DNA of 14,713 nt from Ferruginibacter sp. (GTDB taxonomy: Bacteria > Bacteroidota > Bacteroidia > Chitinophagales > Chitinophagaceae): positions 1 through 14,713 of the forward strand of contig JAURKN010000048.1 of the NCBI GenBank assembly GCA_030831725.1, given 5' to 3'. The translations under genes were made by a program, and so were the position numbers. Of this stretch, positions 1 to 6,309 are shown in pieces. Numbering within the stretch: position 1 is the first letter of the stretch; each line of letters begins with the position of its first letter. The notes below the pieces were generated by a model, which saw only the letters and a list, made by a program, of their open reading frames with translations, was not told where the DNA came from and made no database searches.

Positions 1-149
1 ATTATGAAATGCAATGGATCGGAGATTTCAACCCCAAAATGGTCAATATCGCTGAGAATTTGGGAGAAGTGACTAAAAGCAGAACCCTCATCACTTACCG
101 TTATATTTTTGACAGGGATATTCCCTTCAAAAGACACCCTATCCTGTAA
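1..149 (+). CDS. C-terminal end of a GNAT-like (YghO-type) protein, 5' truncated by the window
   Basis: Reading from base 3, an open frame of 48 codons ends at TAA 147-149. The visible residues include WIGDFNPKM, then NLGE, then TYRYIFDRDIPFKRHPIL at the end. From memory this tail resembles that of large Bacteroidota acetyltransferase-fold proteins annotated as YghO-like or GNAT family, where a WIGDFNP-type segment and a YRY-F-R-P-F-R-P ending are typical. The catalytic part lies outside the window, so substrate and activity cannot be judged. It runs in the same direction as dnaX, with 63 bases between them that contain a promoter-like box, so dnaX is probably transcribed separately. The family assignment is recognition of a short tail only. 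Confidence 0.55.
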   Translation, partial: YEMQWIGDFNPKMVNIAENLGEVTKSRTLITYRYIFDRDIPFKRHPIL

Positions 150-168
150 ACCTTTCCGAAATAACGAT

Positions 169-176
169 TACATTTG
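169..176 (+). promoter_or_regulatory. Candidate -7 promoter box for dnaX (TACATTTG)
   Basis: TACATTTG fits the Bacteroidota -7 consensus TAnnTTTG exactly. It lies 36 bases before the dnaX ATG, which would give a leader of roughly 30 bases. No clear TTG-type -33 element is visible 19-21 bases further upstream, so support rests on the -7 box and its position in a short intergenic gap. Confidence 0.5.
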
Positions 177-212
177 ACATTCATTGCAGGGCGATCAACC
201 TGCATATAGCAT

Positions 213-1988
213 ATGGACAAATTCATCGTTTCAGCCAGAAAATACAGACCACAAAATTTCAAGACCGTAATCGGTCAGGAGCATATCACCTCAACCCTTA
301 AAAACGCCATTAACCAGAACCAATTGGCTCATGCCTATTTGTTCTGTGGACCAAGGGGTGTTGGTAAAACCACATGTGCCAGAATTCTCTCAAAAACCAT
401 CAATTGCGAAAACAGAGATGCTGATGGTGAGGCTTGTAACACCTGTAACAGTTGTGTCGCATTCGATCAGGGTATTTCATTCAACGTACATGAGCTGGAT
501 GCTGCCAGCAAGAACAAGGTGGAAGAAATGAAAGAGTTGATCGATCAGGTTAGATTCGCACCTCAATCCGGAAAATACAAAGTATATATTGTCGACGAGG
601 TTCATATGCTAACCGTGAATGCATTCAACGCATTCCTCAAAACCCTGGAAGAGCCACCACCCTACGCCGTTTTCATTTTAGCGACCACGGAAAAACATAA
701 AATTCTGCCGACCATTTTAAGTCGTTGCCAGATTTTCGATTTTAAAAGAATCGCACCTGCAGATACGGTCGCCCATCTTGTTGAAATCACAAACAAAGAA
801 TCCATCAAAGCGGAAAAATCCGCATTGCATGTGATAGCTCAAAAAAGTGAAGGTTGCTTGAGAGATGCGCTCAGCATCCTAGATAAAATAGTGAGTTTTA
901 CCGGAGGCAATATCACCTATGGCAACACGTTGGAACACCTCAATATTTTAGATGAGGATTATTTTTTCCGATTGCACGACCACTTGCAAAGTCAGACTGC
1001 TACCGAGGCGCTTTTGTTGTTTGAAGAAATCCACCAGAAAGGATTTGAAGGGGATACCCTACTTGAAGGCTTTGCCGAATTTCTGAGAAACGTGCTCGTT
1101 TCCATGGACCCAAAAACAATAAGCTTGTTGGAAGTTTCGGATGATTTCAAACCGCGATATCTGGAAGCTGCTGCAAAATCTGAAACAGGATGGTTGATCT
1201 CGTCGTTGAACATCATCAGCGAATCAGCCATACAATACAAACAAGCAAGAAATAAAAAACTGCATGTAGAACTCACTTTAATCAAACTGAGTTATTTAAA
1301 ACAAGCGATACAGCTGAGCTCCGGACAACAAGCACCCGAAAAAAAAAAGCTGACGGGTGATGGTAAAGCCATCAGTTTCAGGGCACTTTCCATTCAAAAA
1401 ATTGAAACGGACAAAAAAGTTGAAAAGCCGTCAGCACCTTCGGCAAAACTGACCATTCAAACCAGTCATCAAGAAGAGAAAAAAACGACAAGTGCAAGGC
1501 CCGAACCTAAACCCGCTCCCGTAGAAGCACAACGACCCGTTCAAAAACTGGGTTCGTTAAATGCCCTCAGAAACAGGGCGCAACAGGAATTGGGTCAGCA
1601 GCAGATTTCTGTCCCCCTGGAGATAGGGACACTTGATGAAGCATGGAAAAAGTATACCGAAAAATTGATTGTAGAACAGAACCATTCCACGGCAACCAAT
1701 TTCGCCTATTGCGAACTCAAGGTGGTGGATGAACATTGCTTCGAAGTGATCACCACGTCGAACATCCAACAAAAATTCATAGAATCGGAAAAATCTTCTC
1801 TTATCCATTACATGCAGGAACACTTCAGAGACCGACTACTCAAAATGACGGTCACAGTGGTTGAAAAGCCTAATTCAGAAAATCCGATAGAGAAACCCCT
1901 CACTTCCCGCGAGATTTACAGCCAAATGATTGAAAAAAATCCATTGATTCAGGTCCTAAGAGAAAAGTTGCATATGAACCTGGAGTAA
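213..1988 (+). CDS. dnaX: DNA polymerase III subunit gamma/tau (clamp-loader ATPase)
   Basis: DnaX is the ATPase of the replication clamp loader; it loads the sliding clamp and, as tau, tethers the polymerase. The 591 residues begin with the typical RKYRP-F-VIGQEH segment. They continue with Walker A GPRGVGKT (46-53), a zinc module (C65, C75, C78, C81), Walker B DEVH (128-131), sensor-1 ATTEKHK (157-163), the SRC arginine-finger motif (170-172) and sensor-2 GCLRDALS near residue 214. Domain III follows to about residue 370. The remainder is a low-complexity linker rich in K, P, Q and E, then a C-terminal tau-type domain. The ATG is preceded by a -7 box at 169-176. The frame is intact as tau, but at codons 376-379 it crosses ten A residues and a G, where a slip would yield a protein of about 382 residues. 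Identification is secure. Confidence 0.97.
   Translation: MDKFIVSARKYRPQNFKTVIGQEHITSTLKNAINQNQLAHAYLFCGPRGVGKTTCARILSKTINCENRDADGEACNTCNSCVAFDQGISFNVHELDAASKNKVEEMKELIDQVRFAPQSGKYKVYIVDEVHMLTVNAFNAFLKTLEEPPPYAVFILATTEKHKILPTILSRCQIFDFKRIAPADTVAHLVEITNKESIKAEKSALHVIAQKSEGCLRDALSILDKIVSFTGGNITYGNTLEHLNILDEDYFFRLHDHLQSQTATEALLLFEEIHQKGFEGDTLLEGFAEFLRNVLVSMDPKTISLLEVSDDFKPRYLEAAAKSETGWLISSLNIISESAIQYKQARNKKLHVELTLIKLSYLKQAIQLSSGQQAPEKKKLTGDGKAISFRALSIQKIETDKKVEKPSAPSAKLTIQTSHQEEKKTTSARPEPKPAPVEAQRPVQKLGSLNALRNRAQQELGQQQISVPLEIGTLDEAWKKYTEKLIVEQNHSTATNFAYCELKVVDEHCFEVITTSNIQQKFIESEKSSLIHYMQEHFRDRLLKMTVTVVEKPNSENPIEKPLTSREIYSQMIEKNPLIQVLREKLHMNLE
1339..1374 (+). other. Putative programmed frameshift/slippage signal in dnaX (A10-G plus hairpin)
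   Basis: Bases 1339-1348 are ten consecutive A, followed by G1349. Read in frame, codons GAA AAA AAA AAG contain the slippery heptamer A-AAA-AAG at 1343-1349, the same heptamer used in E. coli dnaX. After a -1 shift, three codons (Ala-Asp-Gly) are read before TGA at 1358-1360. In the +1 frame TGA occurs at once, at 1351-1353. A hairpin TGATGG (1358-1363), loop TAAAG, CCATCA (1369-1374) starts eight bases after the heptamer. An outer CTGA (1350-1353) can also pair with TCAG (1378-1381). The site lies at the end of clamp-loader domain III, where gamma subunits end. Both ribosomal -1 shifting and RNA-polymerase slippage on A10 would give the same short product. The mechanism and its use are inferred. 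Confidence 0.6.
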
Positions 1989-2057
1989 TTTGTTTATCCT
2001 TTCCGTCAAAATCATCAAAAGCATCTAAAAATAGAATCGCTTTTATGTTTTTTATAC

Positions 2058-2065
2058 TAATTTCG
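2058..2065 (+). promoter_or_regulatory. Weak candidate -7 box for the pdhC transcription unit (TAATTTCG)
   Basis: TAATTTCG differs from TAnnTTTG at one position and lies 23 bases before the pdhC ATG, inside the 100-base gap after dnaX. No good -33 element is seen. A 6-bp hairpin AAAAGC/GCTTTT (2017-2022 with 2039-2044), followed by a T-rich stretch, lies just upstream. It could weakly end dnaX transcription but is not convincing. Confidence 0.28.
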
Positions 2066-2088
2066 GGCTCATAAAATGAAAATATACT

Positions 2089-3318
2089 ATGGCTGAGGTG
2101 ATAAGAATGCCCCGATTGAGCGATACCATGACTGAAGGTAAAATCGTATCCTGGAATAAGAAAGTTGGCGATACGGTAAAACCCGGAGATGTGATGGCCG
2201 AGGTTGAAACTGATAAGGCAACCATGGAGTTGGAGAGTTATCAGGAAGGGGTTCTGCTTCATATCGGAGTAGAAGCAGGAAACGCTGTGATTGTGGATGG
2301 CATTCTTGCCGTGATTGGAAAAGCAGGCGAAGATTTTCAGTCTTTGCTGACTGATACGGCCAAACCGGAAGCCAGCGCCGCTCCGTCGGCTACACCTGCC
2401 GAATCTTCAACACCATCATCCTCATCACCTGCAACCACTGAAGTTGTCTCTTCAACAGACAATCGCGTAAAAGCTTCTCCTCTCGCTAAAAAAATGGCGG
2501 AAGATAAAGGAATCGATATTCAAAAGATTGTAGGGTCCGGAGACGGTGGCCGTATCGTAAAAAGAGACCTGGAGCAAGCCCAGTCTCAACCCGCTGCTTC
2601 ACAAAAAGCAATGCCTTCACCATCCATCAATGGAACTGAAGGATTTACAGATATCCCGCTGAGCCAAATGAGGAAAACCATTGCCAGAAGATTAAGCGAG
2701 AGCATGTTCACGGCACCTCATTTCTACCTGAAGATGGAAATCAATATGGATGCCGCCATCGAAGCCAGAAATGCCATCAATGCGATTAGTCCGGTCAAAG
2801 TATCTTTTAACGACATGATCATAAAGGCCTGCGCCGCCGCGTTACGCCGTCATCCGGATGTGAACAGCAGTTGGATGGGCGATTTTATTCGTCAAAACCA
2901 TCATATCCACATAGGTTCAGCTGTAGCTATGCCTGACGGTCTGATTGTGCCGGTGATTCGATTTGCCGATCAAAAATCACTCTCCGATATTGCTGCGGAA
3001 ACCAAAATGCTATACGGAAAAGCAAAAGATAAGAAACTTCAACCCCAGGAATTCAGTGGAAACACCTTCACCATTTCCAACCTGGGCATGATGGATATAG
3101 AAGATTTCACCGCCATCATCAATCCTCCAGACAGCTGTATCCTGGCCGTGGGCAGAATCAAAGAGGTCGTGGTGAAAAAAGGCGATGGATTTGCAGTCAG
3201 CTCTGTCATGAAAGTGACGTTGAGTTGCGATCACCGCAGCGTCGACGGAGCCGTTGGGGCATCTTTCCTGCAAACCCTGAAAGGATTCATCGAGCAGCCC
3301 GTAACCATGCTGGTCTGA
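2089..3318 (+). CDS. pdhC: Dihydrolipoamide acetyltransferase, E2 of pyruvate dehydrogenase (single lipoyl domain)
   Basis: This is the E2 core of the pyruvate dehydrogenase complex, passing the acetyl group from E1 to CoA on a swinging lipoyl arm. Of the 409 residues, 1-78 form one biotinyl/lipoyl domain with ETDKATMELE, the lipoylated lysine being K43. An Ala/Pro/Ser-rich hinge follows. Residues 127-162 are the E1/E3-binding domain (VKASPLAKKMAEDKGI... IVGSGDGGRI-KRDLE). From about 190 comes the catalytic acyltransferase domain, ending with DHRSVDGAVGA, in which H382 and D386 are the expected catalytic residues. The DHRxVDGAxGA form favours pyruvate over 2-oxoglutarate. From memory many Bacteroidota E2 proteins carry two lipoyl domains and are nearer 530-550 residues; this one has one. 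No E1 or E3 gene is adjacent. The DCC-family gene begins five bases after its stop. Confidence 0.93.
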   Translation: MAEVIRMPRLSDTMTEGKIVSWNKKVGDTVKPGDVMAEVETDKATMELESYQEGVLLHIGVEAGNAVIVDGILAVIGKAGEDFQSLLTDTAKPEASAAPSATPAESSTPSSSSPATTEVVSSTDNRVKASPLAKKMAEDKGIDIQKIVGSGDGGRIVKRDLEQAQSQPAASQKAMPSPSINGTEGFTDIPLSQMRKTIARRLSESMFTAPHFYLKMEINMDAAIEARNAINAISPVKVSFNDMIIKACAAALRRHPDVNSSWMGDFIRQNHHIHIGSAVAMPDGLIVPVIRFADQKSLSDIAAETKMLYGKAKDKKLQPQEFSGNTFTISNLGMMDIEDFTAIINPPDSCILAVGRIKEVVVKKGDGFAVSSVMKVTLSCDHRSVDGAVGASFLQTLKGFIEQPVTMLV

Positions 3319-3322
3319 TTCT

Positions 3323-3772
3323 TTGGAAAAGGAAATTCGACATCCAATCATTTTTTTCGACGGCCATTGCATCCTTTGCGATAAAACCGTGAATTGGATC
3401 ATCAAAAAAGACAAAAAGACACTTTTCAGATTCGTTGCCATTCCACAAAATGAAAAATTTTGGGACTCCATCCCCAAAGGATATGCGTTGAAAAACGCGA
3501 ACAGCGTTATGCTATATGACCAAAATGGTTTCAAAACCAAATCTTCTGCGATTTTACATATATGCAAAAAGCTAGGCTTCCCCATCAACCTCATGGCTCT
3601 TTTTTTCATAGTGCCACCGTTTTTAAGAAACGGCTTTTATTCCTTCATCGCCCGAAACAGGTATAAGTGGTTTGGTAACTATGAGGACTGCCTCATTCCT
3701 GATGAATCGGTAAAAAAGAGATTTTTAGACTGGAATGAAGCCGAATTCAAGGATTTTTTCCCAAAAAAATAA
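3323..3772 (+). CDS. DCC-family (DUF393) thiol-disulfide oxidoreductase-like protein
   Basis: The 149-residue protein opens with IIFFDGHCILCDKTVNW, the DxxCxxC signature of the DCC family (D13, C16, C19). It continues with conserved FRFVAIPQ-type and MLYDQNG segments and a hydrophobic stretch around 92-107 (LMALFFIVPPFLRNGFY). Members are thioredoxin-like in fold and predicted to be redox-active, but the substrate is generally unknown. The only usable start is TTG at 3323: an in-frame TAA lies at 3302-3304 and no ATG or GTG occurs before the DGHC motif. It starts five bases after the E2 stop with no visible ribosome-binding site, so translation probably depends on read-through from pdhC. A functional link to pyruvate dehydrogenase is not shown by anything except adjacency. 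Confidence 0.88.
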   Translation: MEKEIRHPIIFFDGHCILCDKTVNWIIKKDKKTLFRFVAIPQNEKFWDSIPKGYALKNANSVMLYDQNGFKTKSSAILHICKKLGFPINLMALFFIVPPFLRNGFYSFIARNRYKWFGNYEDCLIPDESVKKRFLDWNEAEFKDFFPKK

Positions 3773-3888
3773 GAGCGTACATACTAAAACGAATATCTGT
3801 TGCGTTATATCCCCGAATTCTACCCCTAATCCATGGAATTCCGGCACCTAAACCTGCTGCAAACTATAACCAATAAATATCCGTACAC

Positions 3889-4347
3889 ATGAAAACCATC
3901 ATCAACACCTTGCTTGTACTTTGCCTAAGTACCATTGTTACCACTACTTTCGCTCAAAAGAAAAAAGCGGTACAAAAAACAATCTTCACTGAATTTCCTG
4001 GAAACATTGAAATCTCAAAAAATACGTTGAGAAATACCTTGGTTGCAAAACCAGGTCAAACAGTCAATGTTCCCTTCAACGACAAATTTAATTTTTCTGG
4101 AAAGGTGGTCAGCAACGAAATGAAATATTCCGATTTGCAATCCATGATCATCCGTTCCGATAAATATCCCAACACTCTTTTTCAATTGTCAAGGATTACC
4201 GATAAAAAAGATGGTAAAGTTTCTTATGTAGGCCGCATCATCAACAACGAGGCCCTTGAGGTATATGAAATCAAAAATTACATGGCAGACAATTACAGTC
4301 TTCAGCGCATTGATTTGGATCGCATACTTCAGGATTGCAGTTATTGA
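3889..4347 (+). CDS. Small secreted protein, possible detached propeptide/inhibitor of the neighbouring metalloprotease
   Basis: The protein has 152 residues. Residues 1-22 are a clear Sec signal peptide (MKTIINTLLVLCLSTIVTTTFA, cleavage before QKKK). The mature part has a basic start, then a mixed beta-rich region with VVSNEMKYSDLQSMIIRSDK, TLFQLSRIT and VSYVGRIINN. It ends in a single mature cysteine, C150, two residues from the C-terminus; the other cysteine, C13, lies in the signal peptide. No catalytic motif is visible. From memory, similar segments (a G-xV...Y-xLQS...S-R...YVGRI pattern) occur N-terminal to secreted bacterial metalloproteases, but I cannot verify this. Fifty bases separate it from the protease, with no terminator or promoter between, so the two are probably co-transcribed. 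A propeptide, inhibitor or folding role is inferred; an unrelated periplasmic protein remains possible. Confidence 0.75.
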   Translation: MKTIINTLLVLCLSTIVTTTFAQKKKAVQKTIFTEFPGNIEISKNTLRNTLVAKPGQTVNVPFNDKFNFSGKVVSNEMKYSDLQSMIIRSDKYPNTLFQLSRITDKKDGKVSYVGRIINNEALEVYEIKNYMADNYSLQRIDLDRILQDCSY

Positions 4348-4397
4348 TATTAAGCCAAACCATACCAACCAATACCCTAACATCTATCCTTACTACA

Positions 4398-5981
4398 ATG
4401 AAAAATTCAATTTTGGTCGCCCTGTTCCTACTGGGTTCCATTTTTACCTCTACAACATTTGCTCTTCCTAAATTGAGCAGTTTGCCAACCGCACAGGCAA
4501 CCATATTCCTCGATTTTGACGGACACACAGTACAGAGTGCCGTTTGGAACAACGGTAACAGACTGGTTTGTGCAGCAGCAACTCTAACAGATGCACAAAT
4601 CACAGAGATCTTCAATCGTGTTTCGGAAGATTACCGCCCTTTCGATGTGAATATCACAACCGATTCTACAAAATTTCTTTCAGCTCCATTAACAAAAAGA
4701 ATCAGAGTGATTGTTACACCAACCAGCAGTTGGAGACCCAACGTTGGTGGAATATCTTACATCGGTTCATTCGTTTGGGGAGATGACACACCTGCGTTTG
4801 TTTTTACCGACAGACTAGGACCCAATAACGCCAAATTCGTAGCAGAGTGTTGCAGTCATGAAAGCGGTCACGCTCTCGGACTTTCACACCAATCAAAATA
4901 TGATACGAACTGTAACCTGACTGAAACATACAATACCGGTTTTGGTAGCGGCGAAACAGGATGGGCTCCTATCATGGGAAACAGCTACAACAGAAACATG
5001 ACCGGTTGGCATGATGGCGCTACACCATATGGTTGCAACAACACGCAAGATAATTTGAGCATCATCACATCGGTGAACGGCTTCGGATACAGAACAGACG
5101 ATTATTCAGATTCATTGAACAATAGCTCATTCCAAGTAAGTAACAGTTCTTTCAGCATCAATGGAATCATAAGTACAAACGTGGATAAAGACGTGTTTAG
5201 AATTACACTACCGAGCCAGTCCAACATTCATATTGATGCGATACCATTCAACCTGGGAAGTAATAACAATGGCTCCAATCTCGACATCAAAATCATGTTG
5301 TACGATGAAAGAAAATCTTTGATCAGAACCTATGATCCTTTGAATGCGATGGGTATAACCATAGATTCATTGCTCAAAGCGGGAACCTATTACATGGTTC
5401 TTGATGGAGCAGGAAACAGCAACACGCTAGGATATGGAAGTATCGGTTCATATTCTCTTACAGGATTCAGAGCCGCATTGCCTATCAGAGATGTAACCTT
5501 GTCAGGTAACGTGGACAAACAAACCCATAAGCTGAACTGGAATATCGTTTCAGACGAACCCATCAGAGACATTGTGGTAGAAACATCAAACGATGGAATA
5601 GAATTCAGAACCGTAAACACAACAATCGGGACTTCAAGAAATTTCAATGTGACTTGTTTGGATAAGAACAATCACTACTACAGATTAAAAGTTACTTCGG
5701 TGATCGACCAAGTGGTTTATTCCAACATCATCAGACTAACCTCAGATGGCGAATCACCAAAACCTTATCAGCTTAACACCTTGGTATATGATCGTCTACA
5801 GATCACTGCCGCAACCCAGTTACAATACAAAATACTGGATATGGGTGGAAGGGTTTATGCAACCGGAAAATTAACTACGGGCACAAACCAAATCAATATG
5901 AACAGAAACATTCCGGGTACTTATGTAATACAATTATTCGGACAAAATAAAACGTATGCAGAACGCATCATAAAACAGTAA
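4398..5981 (+). CDS. Secreted metzincin-type zinc metalloprotease with PPC, FN3-like and T9SS sorting domains
   Basis: I place the start at ATG 4398 because it gives a standard signal peptide (MKNSILVALFLLGSIFTSTTFA); an in-frame ATG at 4335 overlaps the previous gene and adds 21 unlikely residues. Of 527 residues, about 23-235 form the catalytic domain: FLDFDGHTV, then the zinc site HESGHALGLSH (H154, H158, H164, catalytic E155), then GETGWAPIMG with the Met-turn at M193. Residues about 236-355 resemble a bacterial pre-peptidase C-terminal (PPC) domain with DVFRITL and GTYYMVLDG. About 360-450 resemble an FN3-like Bacteroidota spacer ending YYRLKVTSV. About 451-527 are a type A T9SS sorting domain (YKILDMGGRVYATGKL, IPGTYVIQL, ERIIKQ). 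It is therefore probably exported by T9SS to the cell surface or medium. No propeptide is visible between signal peptide and catalytic domain. The substrate is unknown. Confidence 0.9.
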   Translation: MKNSILVALFLLGSIFTSTTFALPKLSSLPTAQATIFLDFDGHTVQSAVWNNGNRLVCAAATLTDAQITEIFNRVSEDYRPFDVNITTDSTKFLSAPLTKRIRVIVTPTSSWRPNVGGISYIGSFVWGDDTPAFVFTDRLGPNNAKFVAECCSHESGHALGLSHQSKYDTNCNLTETYNTGFGSGETGWAPIMGNSYNRNMTGWHDGATPYGCNNTQDNLSIITSVNGFGYRTDDYSDSLNNSSFQVSNSSFSINGIISTNVDKDVFRITLPSQSNIHIDAIPFNLGSNNNGSNLDIKIMLYDERKSLIRTYDPLNAMGITIDSLLKAGTYYMVLDGAGNSNTLGYGSIGSYSLTGFRAALPIRDVTLSGNVDKQTHKLNWNIVSDEPIRDIVVETSNDGIEFRTVNTTIGTSRNFNVTCLDKNNHYYRLKVTSVIDQVVYSNIIRLTSDGESPKPYQLNTLVYDRLQITAATQLQYKILDMGGRVYATGKLTTGTNQINMNRNIPGTYVIQLFGQNKTYAERIIKQ

Positions 5982-6001
5982 GGTAGATTCATGTGTATGG
6001 T

Positions 6002-6038
6002 AAGGGGAAGGCATTAGGGGCCTTCCCTTTCCTTTTTT
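6002..6038 (+). terminator. Strong rho-independent terminator after the protease gene
   Basis: An 11-bp stem, AAGGGGAAGGC (6002-6012) with GCCTTCCCTTT (6020-6030) and one G-T pair, encloses a 7-base loop and is followed by a T-rich tail with six T at 6033-6038. It lies 21 bases after the protease stop and ends that transcription unit. Confidence 0.88.
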
Positions 6039-6147
6039 ATCCAATTAATCCTCAGCCCTATTTAGACATTTTAATTACTTTTATTCTATATATTAAATAC
6101 AAACACTTAGTATAATTACGTATTTGCACGTAGATATTTCAAGTGTG

Positions 6148-6195
6148 TTTTGAACTTTTTAGGTAGATGTAATTTTTGACATATAATTAGATTTG
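6148..6195 (+). promoter_or_regulatory. Candidate promoter elements for the 6310-7225 unit
   Basis: Two overlapping readings are possible. TTTTG (6148-6152), 17 bases, then TAATTTTTG (6170-6178) resembles TTG-N17-23-TAnnTTTG with one extra T. Alternatively, TAGATTTG (6188-6195) matches the -7 consensus exactly but has no good -33 partner. Either would leave a leader of more than 100 bases. Confidence 0.38.
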
Positions 6196-6299
6196 ATTCA
6201 AATTACTTTACCTGTTTTTTGGCAGTGAATGATGTTTCATATTTCATGAGATAGAATTCGAAAAGTCATGTACGATAAAGTTTTTTTGAAATGAATAAA

Positions 6300-6303
6300 G
6301 AGG
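6300..6303 (+). promoter_or_regulatory. GAGG Shine-Dalgarno site for the regulator gene
   Basis: GAGG within AGAGGGG sits six bases before ATG 6310. This is the only convincing Shine-Dalgarno sequence in the window; most starts here have none, as is usual in Bacteroidota. It supports 6310 over the next in-frame ATG at 6319. Confidence 0.6.
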
Positions 6304-6309
6304 GGACTT

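Larger units (their letters stand above)
6039..6309 (+). other. AT-rich intergenic leader upstream of the PAS/LuxR-type regulator
   Basis: No coding frame of note is visible on either strand in this 271-base stretch. It is strongly AT-rich compared with the flanking genes. It contains promoter-like boxes (6148-6195), a short inverted repeat TACGT-6-ACGTA (6117-6132) that could be an operator, and a clear GAGG ribosome-binding site at its end. I see no riboswitch or small-RNA signature that I can name. Confidence 0.5.

Noticed and set aside
1335..1365. dnaX as a frameshifted pseudogene or an assembly error at the A10 run
   Set aside because: The frame stays open and in phase through the run, and the whole tau-type C-terminus follows, so the gene as given is intact. 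The slip potential is better read as programmed.
2017..2051. Terminator after dnaX formed by AAAAGC/GCTTTT and following T residues
   Set aside because: Only six pairs, four of them A-T, with a 16-base loop; too weak to call. Noted under the pdhC promoter entry.
3010..3609. Long open frame of 199 codons on the minus strand across pdhC and the DCC gene
   Set aside because: It lies fully antisense to two well-identified genes and has no recognisable motif or domain; it is a shadow of their codon pattern.
3773..3888. Regulatory element in the gap before the small secreted protein, with two GAATTC palindromes
   Set aside because: The palindromes are just short six-base sites in a 116-base gap, and no TAnnTTTG box or stable hairpin was found.
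4335..4397. Longer start for the metalloprotease at ATG 4335
   Set aside because: It overlaps the upstream gene and adds 21 residues before a textbook signal peptide starting at 4398.
4271..4615. Minus-strand frames opposite the small secreted protein and protease start
   Set aside because: No domain, signal or promoter support; they overlap strongly supported plus-strand genes.
6240..6260. Repeated TTTCAT units before the regulator as a binding-site array
   Set aside because: Only two adjacent six-base units in very AT-rich DNA; easily due to chance.
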